15,418 bases of DNA from Stramenopiles sp. TOSAG23-6 (Eukaryota; Sar): NCBI GenBank assembly GCA_900128565.1, contig LT636116.1:1-15418 (forward strand), in the 5' to 3' direction. Of this stretch, positions 1 through 7,503 are shown one piece after another. A program made the translations under genes and the position numbers. How positions within the stretch are numbered: position 1 is the stretch's first letter; every line of letters starts with the position of its first letter. Under the pieces are notes generated by a model that saw only the letters and a program-made list of their open reading frames with translations, had not been told where the DNA came from and searched no databases.

Positions 1-54
1 AACAATTTTTTTTTTTTTTGGTAAAAAAATTTTGAAATATTTTTCCAAAATACA
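1..54 (+). mobile_element. 3' end of an introner-type intron (truncated by window edge)
   Basis: The window opens inside an intron of the family described for the ligase and phosphatase genes. The last 21 bases carry the family's 3' signature, GAAATATTTTTCC followed by AAAATACA, identical to the ends of phosphatase intron 2 and ligase intron 4 read in gene sense. The exon begins at T55. No AG precedes the junction. The 5' end and core lie outside the window. Confidence 0.8.
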
Positions 55-388
55 TCTTGTTAACTTTTGTACTTTAGACGTCAGTCAAAAAAATAGTATC
101 GCTTTATTATTGCGTACAGTGGATAAAGCAATCGGATATTCCGGACCTGGTGCTGCAATATTATCTTCACTCCCTCTTGGTTTGTCTGACCAATCAGAAG
201 AAATGCATAATATAATGGAAAAATATTCATCTGCCTTTGGTACACGAAATACACTAGAAATCTCTGAACACCCGACTCCTCAAAATGATAACCCTAACCC
301 TTCCGATGATTATACTGAATCAATTCAAGATGAAAAAAAAACACTTTTATCTGATGTTGTATGGAATGAAATATCAAAGGAGATTTAA
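55..388 (+). CDS. Last exon of an unidentified protein (5' partial)
   Basis: An open frame of about 111 codons runs from the intron end to a TAA at 386-388. The C-terminal segment has a hydrophobic, glycine-rich beginning (around LLRTVDKAIGYSGPGAAIL) followed by a polar, acidic, proline/asparagine-rich tail with no predicted membrane span. I do not recognise the family. The reading frame entering from the upstream exon is set by the only frame that stays open through the exon. The tail NDNPNPSDD is encoded by a CCCTAACCC run that resembles telomeric repeat but is coding. The next gene starts 253 bp downstream on the same strand. Confidence 0.6.
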
Positions 389-641
389 ATTGTTGTTATA
401 AAAATGTAAAAATAAAAAATGATATAATTGGATCTTGTCTTTTTGATATATATATGAAAGCGAAAGAGTCTATATTGCGATTTCAGAATGGATATCGAAT
501 ACGTAACGGATAATTCGTTTGGATACCGAAGAAGAACACAGACAACCAAAGATAGGAAAGATCTCCTACCTTTTGATAGATCTGCTGACATTACTTGGAC
601 ACGCAAACCGCAAATTACGGACTGCAAGAGGTTTTGAAAAC
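389..641. other. Intergenic region upstream of calpain, containing a 49-codon upstream ORF
   Basis: This 253 bp segment holds the 3' flank of the first gene and the 5' flank of calpain. It is AT-rich with a TATATATATGA stretch near 447-456. A separate ATG at 488 opens a 49-codon frame (MDIEYVTDNSFGYRRRTQ...) that ends in TGA at 635-637, four bases before the calpain ATG at 642, in a different frame. I see no introner copy here, so an intron does not obviously join this frame to calpain. Confidence 0.5.
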
Positions 642-2852
642 ATGGATCCCAGCGAAGAAGTGAAAGTAGAAACTAAGTTACCACCCAGTCCACCGAAAGA
701 TACCAAAACTGTCAGAAGCAAATTGGAGCGGCTCAGGCAGAATCACGCGAATGACATTGCAAAGCGTGAAACTGAACAACCAATAGTGACTACAGATGTA
801 AAAGAACAACCTAATAAAAATGATAAAAATACTTCTTCAGCTTGGTGTGATTCAGAATTCCCAGCGTCGGAACAGTCAATGGGTACTGTAGCAGAACAGA
901 ACGTTCTCAAAAAAGAGGGTGCTCAATGGTGCCGCTTGCCCAAGATTCCCTGCAGACATCATAGAGACGTCAACGGGACAAAGAAGCACATATTGTTCAA
1001 TAAAACGGTGAGTGCAAATGATATACGTCAAGGTATGTTGGGTACATGTTATTTCCTTGCTTCTTTAGCAGCACTCTGTGAACATCCAGACTTCCTACGT
1101 AGTCTTTTTTTGAAACAAACTGAAAGCAAGACTGAACACGAGGATGCTGCGTTTCAAGATGCACTTTCCCAGGGTCGTCTGCTACCTCAATCGGGTGGTG
1201 CAGGAGATGAAGATGACGTGCAGTTTTATAGTCCTTCCAACGGAGCCGTCACCGTGCGTTTCTGTGTAAAAGGTTACTGGACTGACGTAACTATAGACGA
1301 CTTTTTCATCTGTGTGCCATCAGTACAAAACGGCTTACCCGACACACCTGCGTTTGCTCGTTCCGCGGGGGCAGAGATTTGGGTCATGGTTTTAGAAAAG
1401 GCATTTGCAAAGTTGCACGGGTCGTATGCTGCTATTGAGTCGGGTAGTATAACAGACGCGCTTTTTGCCCTCACTGGTTGTCCACCTTTTCGACTAGATC
1501 TGGCTGGTGGAGATACCAAAGTCACCTTGACAAATGACGAACTCTGGGCAACATTATTGAACAAGCACTCAAAGGGTGCCGTCGTGTGTGCAGCAATGGC
1601 TTCGTATAAAGATCCAAAGACAGGAAAATCGATTGCAGGTGAACATGAGAACGACTGTGGACTAATTCATGGACATGCATATACTGTCCTTGGCCTTCAC
1701 ATTGTCAAGGCCACTGGTCAGCGATTATTGCAGATGCGAAATCCATGGGGACGAGGTGAGTGGAACGGTGAGTGGAGTGATGGTTGGGATGGATGGACGC
1801 CAGAGTTTAAGGAAGAGCTAGGGAAGTCAGATCCTGTTGGCGACGATGAAGAAAACGACGGTGTTTTTTTCATGGCGTTCGATGATGTAGTCAAACACTA
1901 CGCTTCTCTCGAGGGTACTATGCTTGGACCTCAGTGTGAAGTACCATGGCGACATCAATGTACTAATTTGACTTTTTCGGCGGTAAATACAAAACATATG
2001 ACAACAGCAGTTGCATTTGACTTAAGTGTTACTGAAGGTGGTACAGCTTATTTTATGCTTGGACAAGATGGCGGTCAAAACAAAGAAAGTGGAGAAGCCT
2101 TAAAGCACACACCAATTCAGGCAAATATATACCGCATGGGGTGTAACGTGGGGAAAGATGGCAAGTCGACAGAGAAAATGACCACTGTTGCTACACCGAT
2201 GTATTCAGGACCACTTCTTGTGGTTGGTGAAAGAGAGAACTCTCATAGTGTACCAGAAGCACTAGATTTAAAACCAGGGAAATATATTTGCGTCATAGAA
2301 CGATCAGCTAATGGAGAAGATGGGAATGATATAAATCTCAAAGAGATGCCACTTATGGTCAGTGCCTGCTCGGAAAAGGCTATTACAATGACACCTCATG
2401 AACTCTCGATTGGATCTGACAGTGAGGATATTTTTACTGTCGGTCATGGTGACGGTGTTACACATTTGCTATATAAGGAGTACTTTAATCGGACACAACA
2501 AGATGGTACAAAAAATGTAATCACTGATCAAACTGATCCGAAATTTGTAAAGACAGATTGGGAATTTTCTGAAGGTTCGTGTGTGCTTTTTACGGCAGAA
2601 AAGAACGATGGTGGGGTTCCTAATGGTGTTCTTACTTGTACTGTGACTGTGACTGGCGATAATATCGTTGTGCATAGCCCTGAAACTGCCACTGTTGAGG
2701 TGCCGGAGACTGCAGAAGGTGTTGCCAAGGTAACTTTTAAAATCAGTAAAGATTCGAAACTTGAAGATGGATTTTTGATTATTCGTAGGAAAAGTCCTGG
2801 AAGCTATAAGTTTGGAATGGGTTTCCAGATGGGTTTTACAGCCGGTGGTTGA
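642..2852 (+). CDS. Calpain family cysteine protease
   Basis: A 736-residue intracellular papain-fold protease of the calpain (peptidase C2) family, which normally cleaves proteins in a regulated, often calcium-dependent way. Residues 1-110 are a charged, low-complexity leader. The catalytic core follows: LGTCYFLASLAAL places the nucleophile at Cys136, GHAYTVLGL supplies His345, and RNPWGRGEWNGEW supplies Asn367, so the triad is complete. The family usually has GDCW around the cysteine; here it is GTCY. The remaining C-terminal half (about 430-736) looks like one or two beta-sandwich domain III/C2-like modules, beginning near PWRHQCTNLTF. No penta-EF-hand domain is present, as in most protist calpains. 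I chose the ATG at 642 because the frame upstream to 519 has no ATG. The gene is uninterrupted by introns, unlike its neighbours. Activity is inferred from the triad only. Confidence 0.93.
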   Translation: MDPSEEVKVETKLPPSPPKDTKTVRSKLERLRQNHANDIAKRETEQPIVTTDVKEQPNKNDKNTSSAWCDSEFPASEQSMGTVAEQNVLKKEGAQWCRLPKIPCRHHRDVNGTKKHILFNKTVSANDIRQGMLGTCYFLASLAALCEHPDFLRSLFLKQTESKTEHEDAAFQDALSQGRLLPQSGGAGDEDDVQFYSPSNGAVTVRFCVKGYWTDVTIDDFFICVPSVQNGLPDTPAFARSAGAEIWVMVLEKAFAKLHGSYAAIESGSITDALFALTGCPPFRLDLAGGDTKVTLTNDELWATLLNKHSKGAVVCAAMASYKDPKTGKSIAGEHENDCGLIHGHAYTVLGLHIVKATGQRLLQMRNPWGRGEWNGEWSDGWDGWTPEFKEELGKSDPVGDDEENDGVFFMAFDDVVKHYASLEGTMLGPQCEVPWRHQCTNLTFSAVNTKHMTTAVAFDLSVTEGGTAYFMLGQDGGQNKESGEALKHTPIQANIYRMGCNVGKDGKSTEKMTTVATPMYSGPLLVVGERENSHSVPEALDLKPGKYICVIERSANGEDGNDINLKEMPLMVSACSEKAITMTPHELSIGSDSEDIFTVGHGDGVTHLLYKEYFNRTQQDGTKNVITDQTDPKFVKTDWEFSEGSCVLFTAEKNDGGVPNGVLTCTVTVTGDNIVVHSPETATVEVPETAEGVAKVTFKISKDSKLEDGFLIIRRKSPGSYKFGMGFQMGFTAGG

Positions 2853-3109
2853 TGAAGTTCTTTGTTAAACCTCGTTATTAAAATAAACAAGCACTTAATT
2901 TCCTGGTTTCATAAAACATATTTAATAACGAATTGTATAACATCTCTATTCTTTTTGATTAGATTTTATTATTATTTAAGAGACAATGAAACATTTTATG
3001 TAGACATCCAGTTTCTAATTTTTTTGTTTTTTTTTCATAGTAAATTTCGTACCTAAAAAAATTATTAAATTTTTAAAATATTTTCCTGAAATACATCCAG
3101 CTACATTAG
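2853..3109. other. Convergent 3' flanks of calpain and the phosphatase
   Basis: This AT-rich spacer separates the calpain stop (+) from the phosphatase stop (-). An AATAAA at 2882-2887, 30 bp after the calpain stop, could be a polyadenylation signal. The only organised structure is a repeat copy at 2999-3095. The open frame at 2862-3056 is phenylalanine/isoleucine-rich translation of AT-rich DNA and is not called as a gene. Confidence 0.6.
2999..3095 (+). mobile_element. Introner-family copy in calpain 3' flank
   Basis: Reading on the + strand, this 97 bp segment starts TGTAGAC, contains the core fragment AAATTTCGTACCTAA and ends AAATATTTTCCTGAAATACA, all matching the intron family in calpain sense. 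The left half of the core palindrome is decayed (CATAGTAAATTTCGTACC). An 8 bp direct repeat, ACATCCAG, occurs at 3004-3011 and again at 3093-3100 across its right end, which could be a target-site duplication or a coincidence. Confidence 0.65.
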
Positions 3110-4833
3110 CTACATTATAGTACAGTCATCTTTTGACATTGCAGCATCATAAGATTTTCGTTTCAACATCCACGCAGGAAAGTCCCATGTATTATGAAAA
3201 GATATTTCAAAAATTAAAATCGTTAGGTACACATTTTCGTATGAAAAAAAAAACTAAATTAAAAATTCATGATGGAAACGTACATGGCGATTTCGTTTCA
3301 TTTTTTACTGAAGACTTTTTAAATATAGAATATTCAAAATCTGCTAATTCCATTAAAAATGTTCTATTGGGGTCTATTATCGGCCGTCTTCGAGCTATAT
3401 ATTTATATGCTGCTTTAAGGTATTTATGCTCCTCCGACATCATAAATTATGAAAAAATATTTCAAAAAAATACTAAAATTTGTTAGGTACAAAATTTCCT
3501 ATAAAAAAAAATTATGAAAAAATATTTCAAAAAAATACTAAAATTTGTTAGGTACAAAATTTAGTACGAAAAAACAATTATGAAAAAATATTTCAAAAAA
3601 ATACTAAAATTTGTTAGGTACAAAATTTACTATAAAAAAACAATGTAGATAAAAAATTGAAATGAAAACGCACATATATGCTAAACAACAACTTGCCGAG
3701 CGTGACACACCTGCTCGACAATGCACTAGCACTTTTCCCTGTGTCTGTCTCACATTGCATATAAATTCTATTGCTTTAAGAAAATGTGGTTTAATGTTTT
3801 GTGTTACAGCGTCATCTACAGCAATTCTCATATAAATAAAATCATTTTCATGTATTTTGGAAAAATATTTCAAAATTTTTTTTTGAAAAATTTGTTAGGT
3901 ACAAAATTTCGTACGAAAAAAAAACTTTCCAAAAAAACTTTCCAAAAAAAAAAATTAAATTTGTTAGGTACAAAATTTCGTACGAAAAAAAAAATAAAAT
4001 AAAACGTACATGATAACACGGAATGTCTCTTGTTACATTTAGAATGTGCGTAATACCAATTTGTTTTAATTTTTTAAAACCTAACGCATCATGTCTATCT
4101 CCTAAGTACATGAATGTTCTTATCATGTATTGTATAAGAAAAAGAAATATAGTAAAACATTTGTTAGGTAGACATTTTTATATATAATGAAAATACTCAA
4201 AAAAAAACTTTTTTGTTTTTTTGTTAGGTACAATATTTCGTATGAAAAAAAATCTACTCAAAAAAAAAAATCTACTCAAAAAAAAAAAAAAAAAAGTTTG
4301 TGTAAGGTAAAATTTTGTATGAAAAAATATATATAATTCATAATGTAAAACTACATGGACGGTTTATCATAGACAATTCCACCTCGTACAAAATTAACAA
4401 TCTCCGCTGGCAATATTTTGGATTCTTTATATCGTTGAATTATTGTTCTTTTTCTATTTTTAGGGTTAGGGTTTCTATGTATTGGTGTTGATATTTTCTT
4501 TATTTTTTTTCTATCACTCTTACTTGATGTTGCTTTTTTCTTTTTAATCATTTTATGATGTCGAACTTTTGGTGAATGTTTTTGTCCTGAATGTTTATTT
4601 GGTTGTATCGTGTTTTTTTTTACAGTAGATAATGATACACTGTACCTTCGACCAATTTGACTGCTGCCTCGATTACTTTTACTATTGTTTTTCTTTACAG
4701 TAGATGATAATATAGGTAAACTATTTGCTCGCCGAAGCCTATTTTTTGTATTTTTTGTATTCGCCATACTATCTTTAGGTAGCATATTCAGCACAGAACG
4801 GCTCTTGGAAAGCTTTACTGCACGTTTCGACAT
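3110..4833 (-). CDS. Dual-specificity protein phosphatase with basic N-terminal extension, five exons
   Basis: Exons on the minus strand: 4833-4356, 4125-4011, 3850-3675, 3442-3285, 3187-3110 (1005 nt, 334 residues, TAG stop). It would remove phosphate from Ser/Thr/Tyr side chains, as MAP-kinase-phosphatase-like enzymes do. The domain starts at MIRTFMYLGDRHDAL (residue 160 on), continues GITHILNVTRDIPCYH, joins across intron 2 to ENDFIYMRIAVDDAV (general acid Asp211), and has the active-site loop VLVHCRAGVSRSAS with Cys242 and Arg248. After intron 3 it continues MSEEHKYLKAAYKYIARRRP and PNRTFLMELADFE, the usual end of this domain. All catalytic residues are present. The first 159 residues are lysine/arginine/serine-rich with no domain I know, suggesting a nuclear or docking region. 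Every exon junction is supported by the conserved domain sequence except the last two, supported by frame only. Confidence 0.92.
3188..3284 (-). mobile_element. Phosphatase intron 4 (introner family, single core)
   Basis: A 97 bp minus-strand intron. It begins TGTACGTTTCC, has the core with CATACGAAAATGTGTACC followed by TAAC, and ends GAAATATCTTTTCATAATACA. The candidate branch adenosine (3223) lies 35 bases from the 3' end. Junction reads CCA|TGG; no AG at the 3' end. Confidence 0.85.
3443..3674 (-). mobile_element. Phosphatase intron 3 (introner family, three tandem cores)
   Basis: A 232 bp minus-strand intron starting TGTGCGTTTTC and ending TTCATAATTTA. It holds three tandem copies of a unit of about 65-66 bp (the GTTAGG of each core falls at 3482, 3547 and 3613), each with a GTACC-TAAC box and the AAATATTTTTTC 3' signature. 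The junction lies in AYM|MSEEH of the conserved phosphatase domain; the end is TTTA rather than TACA, the most diverged terminus in the set. Confidence 0.85.
3851..4010 (-). mobile_element. Phosphatase intron 2 (introner family, two cores)
   Basis: A 160 bp minus-strand intron between CYH and ENDFIYMRI of the phosphatase domain. It starts TGTACGTTTTATTTT and ends GAAATATTTTTCC-AAAATACA. It carries two complete cores 69 bp apart, each with the full palindrome TTCGTACGAA. Junction CA|TGAAAATGA; the first AG after the junction would delete conserved FIYM residues, so an AG 3' site is excluded by homology. Confidence 0.9.
4126..4355 (-). mobile_element. Phosphatase intron 1 (introner family, three degenerate cores)
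   Basis: A 230 bp minus-strand intron starting TGTAGTTTTACATT and ending TATACAATACA. GTTAGG-like boxes at 4163, 4223 and 4302 mark three decayed core copies, with repeated TCTACTC and A-runs between them. Removing it joins VYDKPS to MIRTFMYLGD in frame. Confidence 0.8.
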
Positions 4834-4919
4834 TTGTAAGACAGCTTTATCTCACGTGTAAAGTAATTAGTGTCATTTGTAAGACAGCTTTATCTCACGT
4901 GTAAAGTAATTAGTGTCAT
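4831..4919. repeat. Perfect 43 bp tandem duplication at the phosphatase 5' end, each copy with CACGTG
   Basis: Two identical 43 bp units (4831-4873 and 4874-4916, plus three bases of a third) abut the phosphatase start codon. Each has a CACGTG E-box (4853-4858 and 4896-4901). On the phosphatase strand each unit also starts a nine-codon upstream ORF (ATG at 4919 and at 4876, both ending TAA). The absence of any mismatch means the duplication is recent or maintained. Confidence 0.95.
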
Positions 4920-5621
4920 GGAAATTTGTTCTTTTGTAGTTTTTACAGAAGAATGTCGAGACAAAGAAGCCCTTTATTTTGGTTATACCACGTATGTACA
5001 GAAAACGGTGTATAGCCTTTTAACGCTGCTATTCGAAAAGAGTCTCAAATGAACAACATCTATTCTATTGTGCCATTTTCGATAGTCGTCGATACCCTAT
5101 ACGCTTTTTTATTGCAAGTCAAAAAGGTAAAAAATTGTGAAACGTTCAAATTTTCTATATTACGTGTCCTACCGTACTCTATCTAATATTCATATCGCCG
5201 ACGGCGGTATATTAAACTATATTTACTATGAAAAAATAATAACAGCGTAATACTAAAATGAATATATTTTGAATTTATAAATTGTATTTAACATTCGATC
5301 CTTTTTGATCTTTTTTTTTGATTTTTTATGTATACTATACAAATGTTTCTATATCATATATATGTTTTCTTTTTGATTTTTTCCTTTTTTTTCATTTTTT
5401 TCATTTTTTTCATTTTTATGTACACTATACTTCCTTCATTATGATTTTTGTACTTCCTTCATTATTTTCTTTCTTTTCTGTCTTTTTTGTCTTTTTTGTC
5501 TTTTTTTTAATTTTTATTAAATTTTTATTCTTCACGCATGTGTACACACGATATCTGTACTTAAATTTCGTAGTTAAAATTATTCCAAGTGATTTGTTCT
5601 GAAATAATAATAAAGAATGGA
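4834..5621. other. Intergenic: phosphatase promoter region and 3' flank of PrsW gene
   Basis: The 788 bp between two minus-strand genes. The half next to the phosphatase has the 43 bp duplication and less extreme base composition; an ATG on the plus strand at 4918 opens 44 codons to 5052, which I do not call. An imperfect inverted repeat, ATATCGCCG-A-CGGCGGTATAT, lies near 5198-5218. From about 5290 to 5610 the sequence is T-rich and simple, with repeated TTTTTTCAT units, TTTTTTGTC units and two copies of TACTTCCTTCATTAT (near 5428 and 5450). Confidence 0.6.
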
Positions 5622-6977
5622 TTATGACTCAGCTGTGTTATCAACTGTTGCATTATAATCCTGAGATTGAATAGTCTCATCATTATAATCATTAGAATCA
5701 TTGTATTTGTTTTTCAATAAAGTAGAACAACAACAACAACATGAAGATAAGAAAATTTGAATTCCAGTTTTTGCGGCATTTTCATTTTGTTTTGTTCTGA
5801 CATCAACCACAGGTAACATTTTTAACGAATTATAAAGCATTTGAATAATGTAAGCACCAACGACTATACATATACCTATGAGGACAAAACTCAAGTCTTC
5901 TGGACCTCCCCAAAACTTTTCAAATAAGATAAAATCGTAGATACCGTGCATTGCAACAGGAATGATGATGATTTTCCAAAATGGCATTTTTTCTTTTAAA
6001 AATTTTTTCTTTGCAAGAAAAGCACCAGTAATGATGGCCCAAAACGCATGAAGTTGAACGCAGCAGATGCCTCGAAGAAAAAGTATACTTCTTATATGAT
6101 CATGACTACCTAATGCTTTACCTAATACAATAGAATCATGATAATACATAACGTTCTCAACGCAGGCAAATGTAGTTCCAGCAATTAAAGCGTAGACTAA
6201 CAATGCCTTATAGTCAACAACAAAAATATTCTTATAAAAGATCGCAATTGCACAATATTTTAGCAGTTCTTCGCCAAAGCCAGCTCCAACAAAAGCATTG
6301 AAAAATGACTTCCAAGTACATGATCCCATTGGTATTCCTATTGGACCATATTCATGGTACCCTCGAAAGCCTAACAAACACATTGGCCCTTGCTCTTTAA
6401 ACTGATTTTGTATTCCGAGTTTTTCATACATTTTTGCGCATTTTGGATCCCAACTTACTATCCATTGTTCTAAACCCGAACATCCCATGAAGTTATGTCC
6501 CAGAAATAATGGGATAACGAAAATAGTCGTAGTCATACAGACGAGAAGCGCAAGAGGTATGCTGACGGAAATTTCGTGTTTTTTTACAGCGTAAACAACA
6601 CCCGTAAAGAGTGGAAGGAGAGCAGCAATTGTACCAATAACAACTGCAAATTCGAATTGATTTTCGTTCAAAGCAAGATGAGAAGCGACAGCTGCAAGAC
6701 CTATGAGACCGAAGAAATACACCCCCAGAACAAGCACAAATGGACCCACTTCGCCACATTCGCCAAATGCAGACTGGTAGTCAAATATGCGTTTTTTGCC
6801 AACACCAGCGGTACCATCTACTACATCAGCTACTTGTGTTGCTGGTACCGGCACCATGACTTTTTCTGATGTTGTATTACTTGTAGTTACAGCCTGTTTT
6901 TGTACACATTTTACATCAGGCATTACTGACGCAGTATTCATCTGATTATTCTTTATATTCGTTTCTGATGGATTCAT
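5622..6977 (-). CDS. PrsW-like multi-pass membrane protease
   Basis: A 451-residue polytopic membrane protein. The first 70 residues are polar and soluble; six to eight hydrophobic segments follow from about residue 78. Family motifs of the PrsW/CAAX-protease-like (ABI-type) intramembrane metalloproteases are present: GEELLK with Glu236, Glu237 and Lys240, ACVEN with Glu274, LHAFWAIITGAFLA with His310, and MHGIYD with His344 and Asp348. In bacteria PrsW cleaves a membrane anti-sigma factor; the substrate in eukaryotes is unknown, so only the protease chemistry is inferred. The C-terminus is polar, with a run of five consecutive cysteines starting at residue 413, encoded by TGT repeats. The gene has no intron. 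ATG at 6977 is the first in frame. Confidence 0.85.
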   Translation of the reverse strand: MNPSETNIKNNQMNTASVMPDVKCVQKQAVTTSNTTSEKVMVPVPATQVADVVDGTAGVGKKRIFDYQSAFGECGEVGPFVLVLGVYFFGLIGLAAVASHLALNENQFEFAVVIGTIAALLPLFTGVVYAVKKHEISVSIPLALLVCMTTTIFVIPLFLGHNFMGCSGLEQWIVSWDPKCAKMYEKLGIQNQFKEQGPMCLLGFRGYHEYGPIGIPMGSCTWKSFFNAFVGAGFGEELLKYCAIAIFYKNIFVVDYKALLVYALIAGTTFACVENVMYYHDSIVLGKALGSHDHIRSILFLRGICCVQLHAFWAIITGAFLAKKKFLKEKMPFWKIIIIPVAMHGIYDFILFEKFWGGPEDLSFVLIGICIVVGAYIIQMLYNSLKMLPVVDVRTKQNENAAKTGIQIFLSSCCCCCSTLLKNKYNDSNDYNDETIQSQDYNATVDNTAES

Positions 6978-7503
6978 TTTCTTTTAATTACACAACAAAT
7001 ATTGATTTGTACTCAAAGAAGAACTAACAAAAAATGTTTGAGGAACTCAAAACTACTAGCAAAACAGTTTACTGAGTTCCTCGCGAACTTCCGCCGAACT
7101 TCTCGGTGAACTCTCAACTGGACTGGCTCGAAATAGTTAACTACGGAATTTTGTACCAAAACACACAAAATCCGTTGATTTCATTCATATTTTCATCATA
7201 TTTGTACCTTTTTATGTTACCCGGTAACCAAATCTGACAGTAACAATTGTGAACATTGTGAACCGACAATTATTATTGTGGGATGATGATACCAAGAATG
7301 AAAATTTAATCATCAACACACACATTTTTTTTATTTCTTTACAATTTCCATCTTTTACCGTTCAAACATTTCATTTTTTTTTGTTTTTTTACCTTTTGTT
7401 TCTTGCTTTCAAAAATTCCAAAAATTCCTAAAAACAAAAAAACCTAAAAACCAAAAAACCTAAGAAAAATATTTTTTTCCTCAAAATAATATCAGTTACG
7501 CTT
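6978..7503. other. Intergenic: PrsW 5' flank and ligase 3' flank
   Basis: No gene seen. Near the PrsW start there is a perfect 10 bp inverted repeat, GAGGAACTCA (7040-7049) with TGAGTTCCTC (7073-7082), followed by three more GAACTT/GAACTC half-sites up to about 7111. A second palindrome, GTTACCCGGTAAC, is at 7216-7228. The segment TACGGAATTTTGTACC at 7142-7157 resembles the introner core. From 7320 to 7470 the sequence is T-rich, then A-rich with AAAAACCTAAAAACC repeats. Confidence 0.6.
7040..7082. promoter_or_regulatory. 10 bp inverted repeat upstream of PrsW gene
   Basis: GAGGAACTCA and its exact reverse complement TGAGTTCCTC are separated by 23 bp, 63-105 bp upstream of the PrsW ATG, and related GAACTT half-sites follow. 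The arrangement would suit a dimeric DNA-binding protein or a 5' UTR hairpin. Function is inference only. Confidence 0.4.

Noticed and set aside
287-304. Telomere-like CCCTAACCC (also TTTAGGGTTAGGG near 4462-4474 and GCCCTAACCC near 14305)
   Set aside because: Each is one or two units; the first two encode NPNP within open reading frames and none is at a sequence end.
519-641. N-terminal extension of calpain to a TTG at 519
   Set aside because: There is no ATG in that frame before 642, and a TTG start is unlikely in a eukaryotic nuclear gene.
4918-5052. Plus-strand 44-codon frame beginning MEICSFVVFTEECRD
   Set aside because: Short, no family recognised, and it starts at the edge of the duplicated block. 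It could be a divergent first exon but nothing supports it.
5446-5461. TTTGTACTTCCTTCA shared with 12172-12186
   Set aside because: A single 15-base match in AT-rich intergenic DNA; chance or simple-sequence bias is enough.
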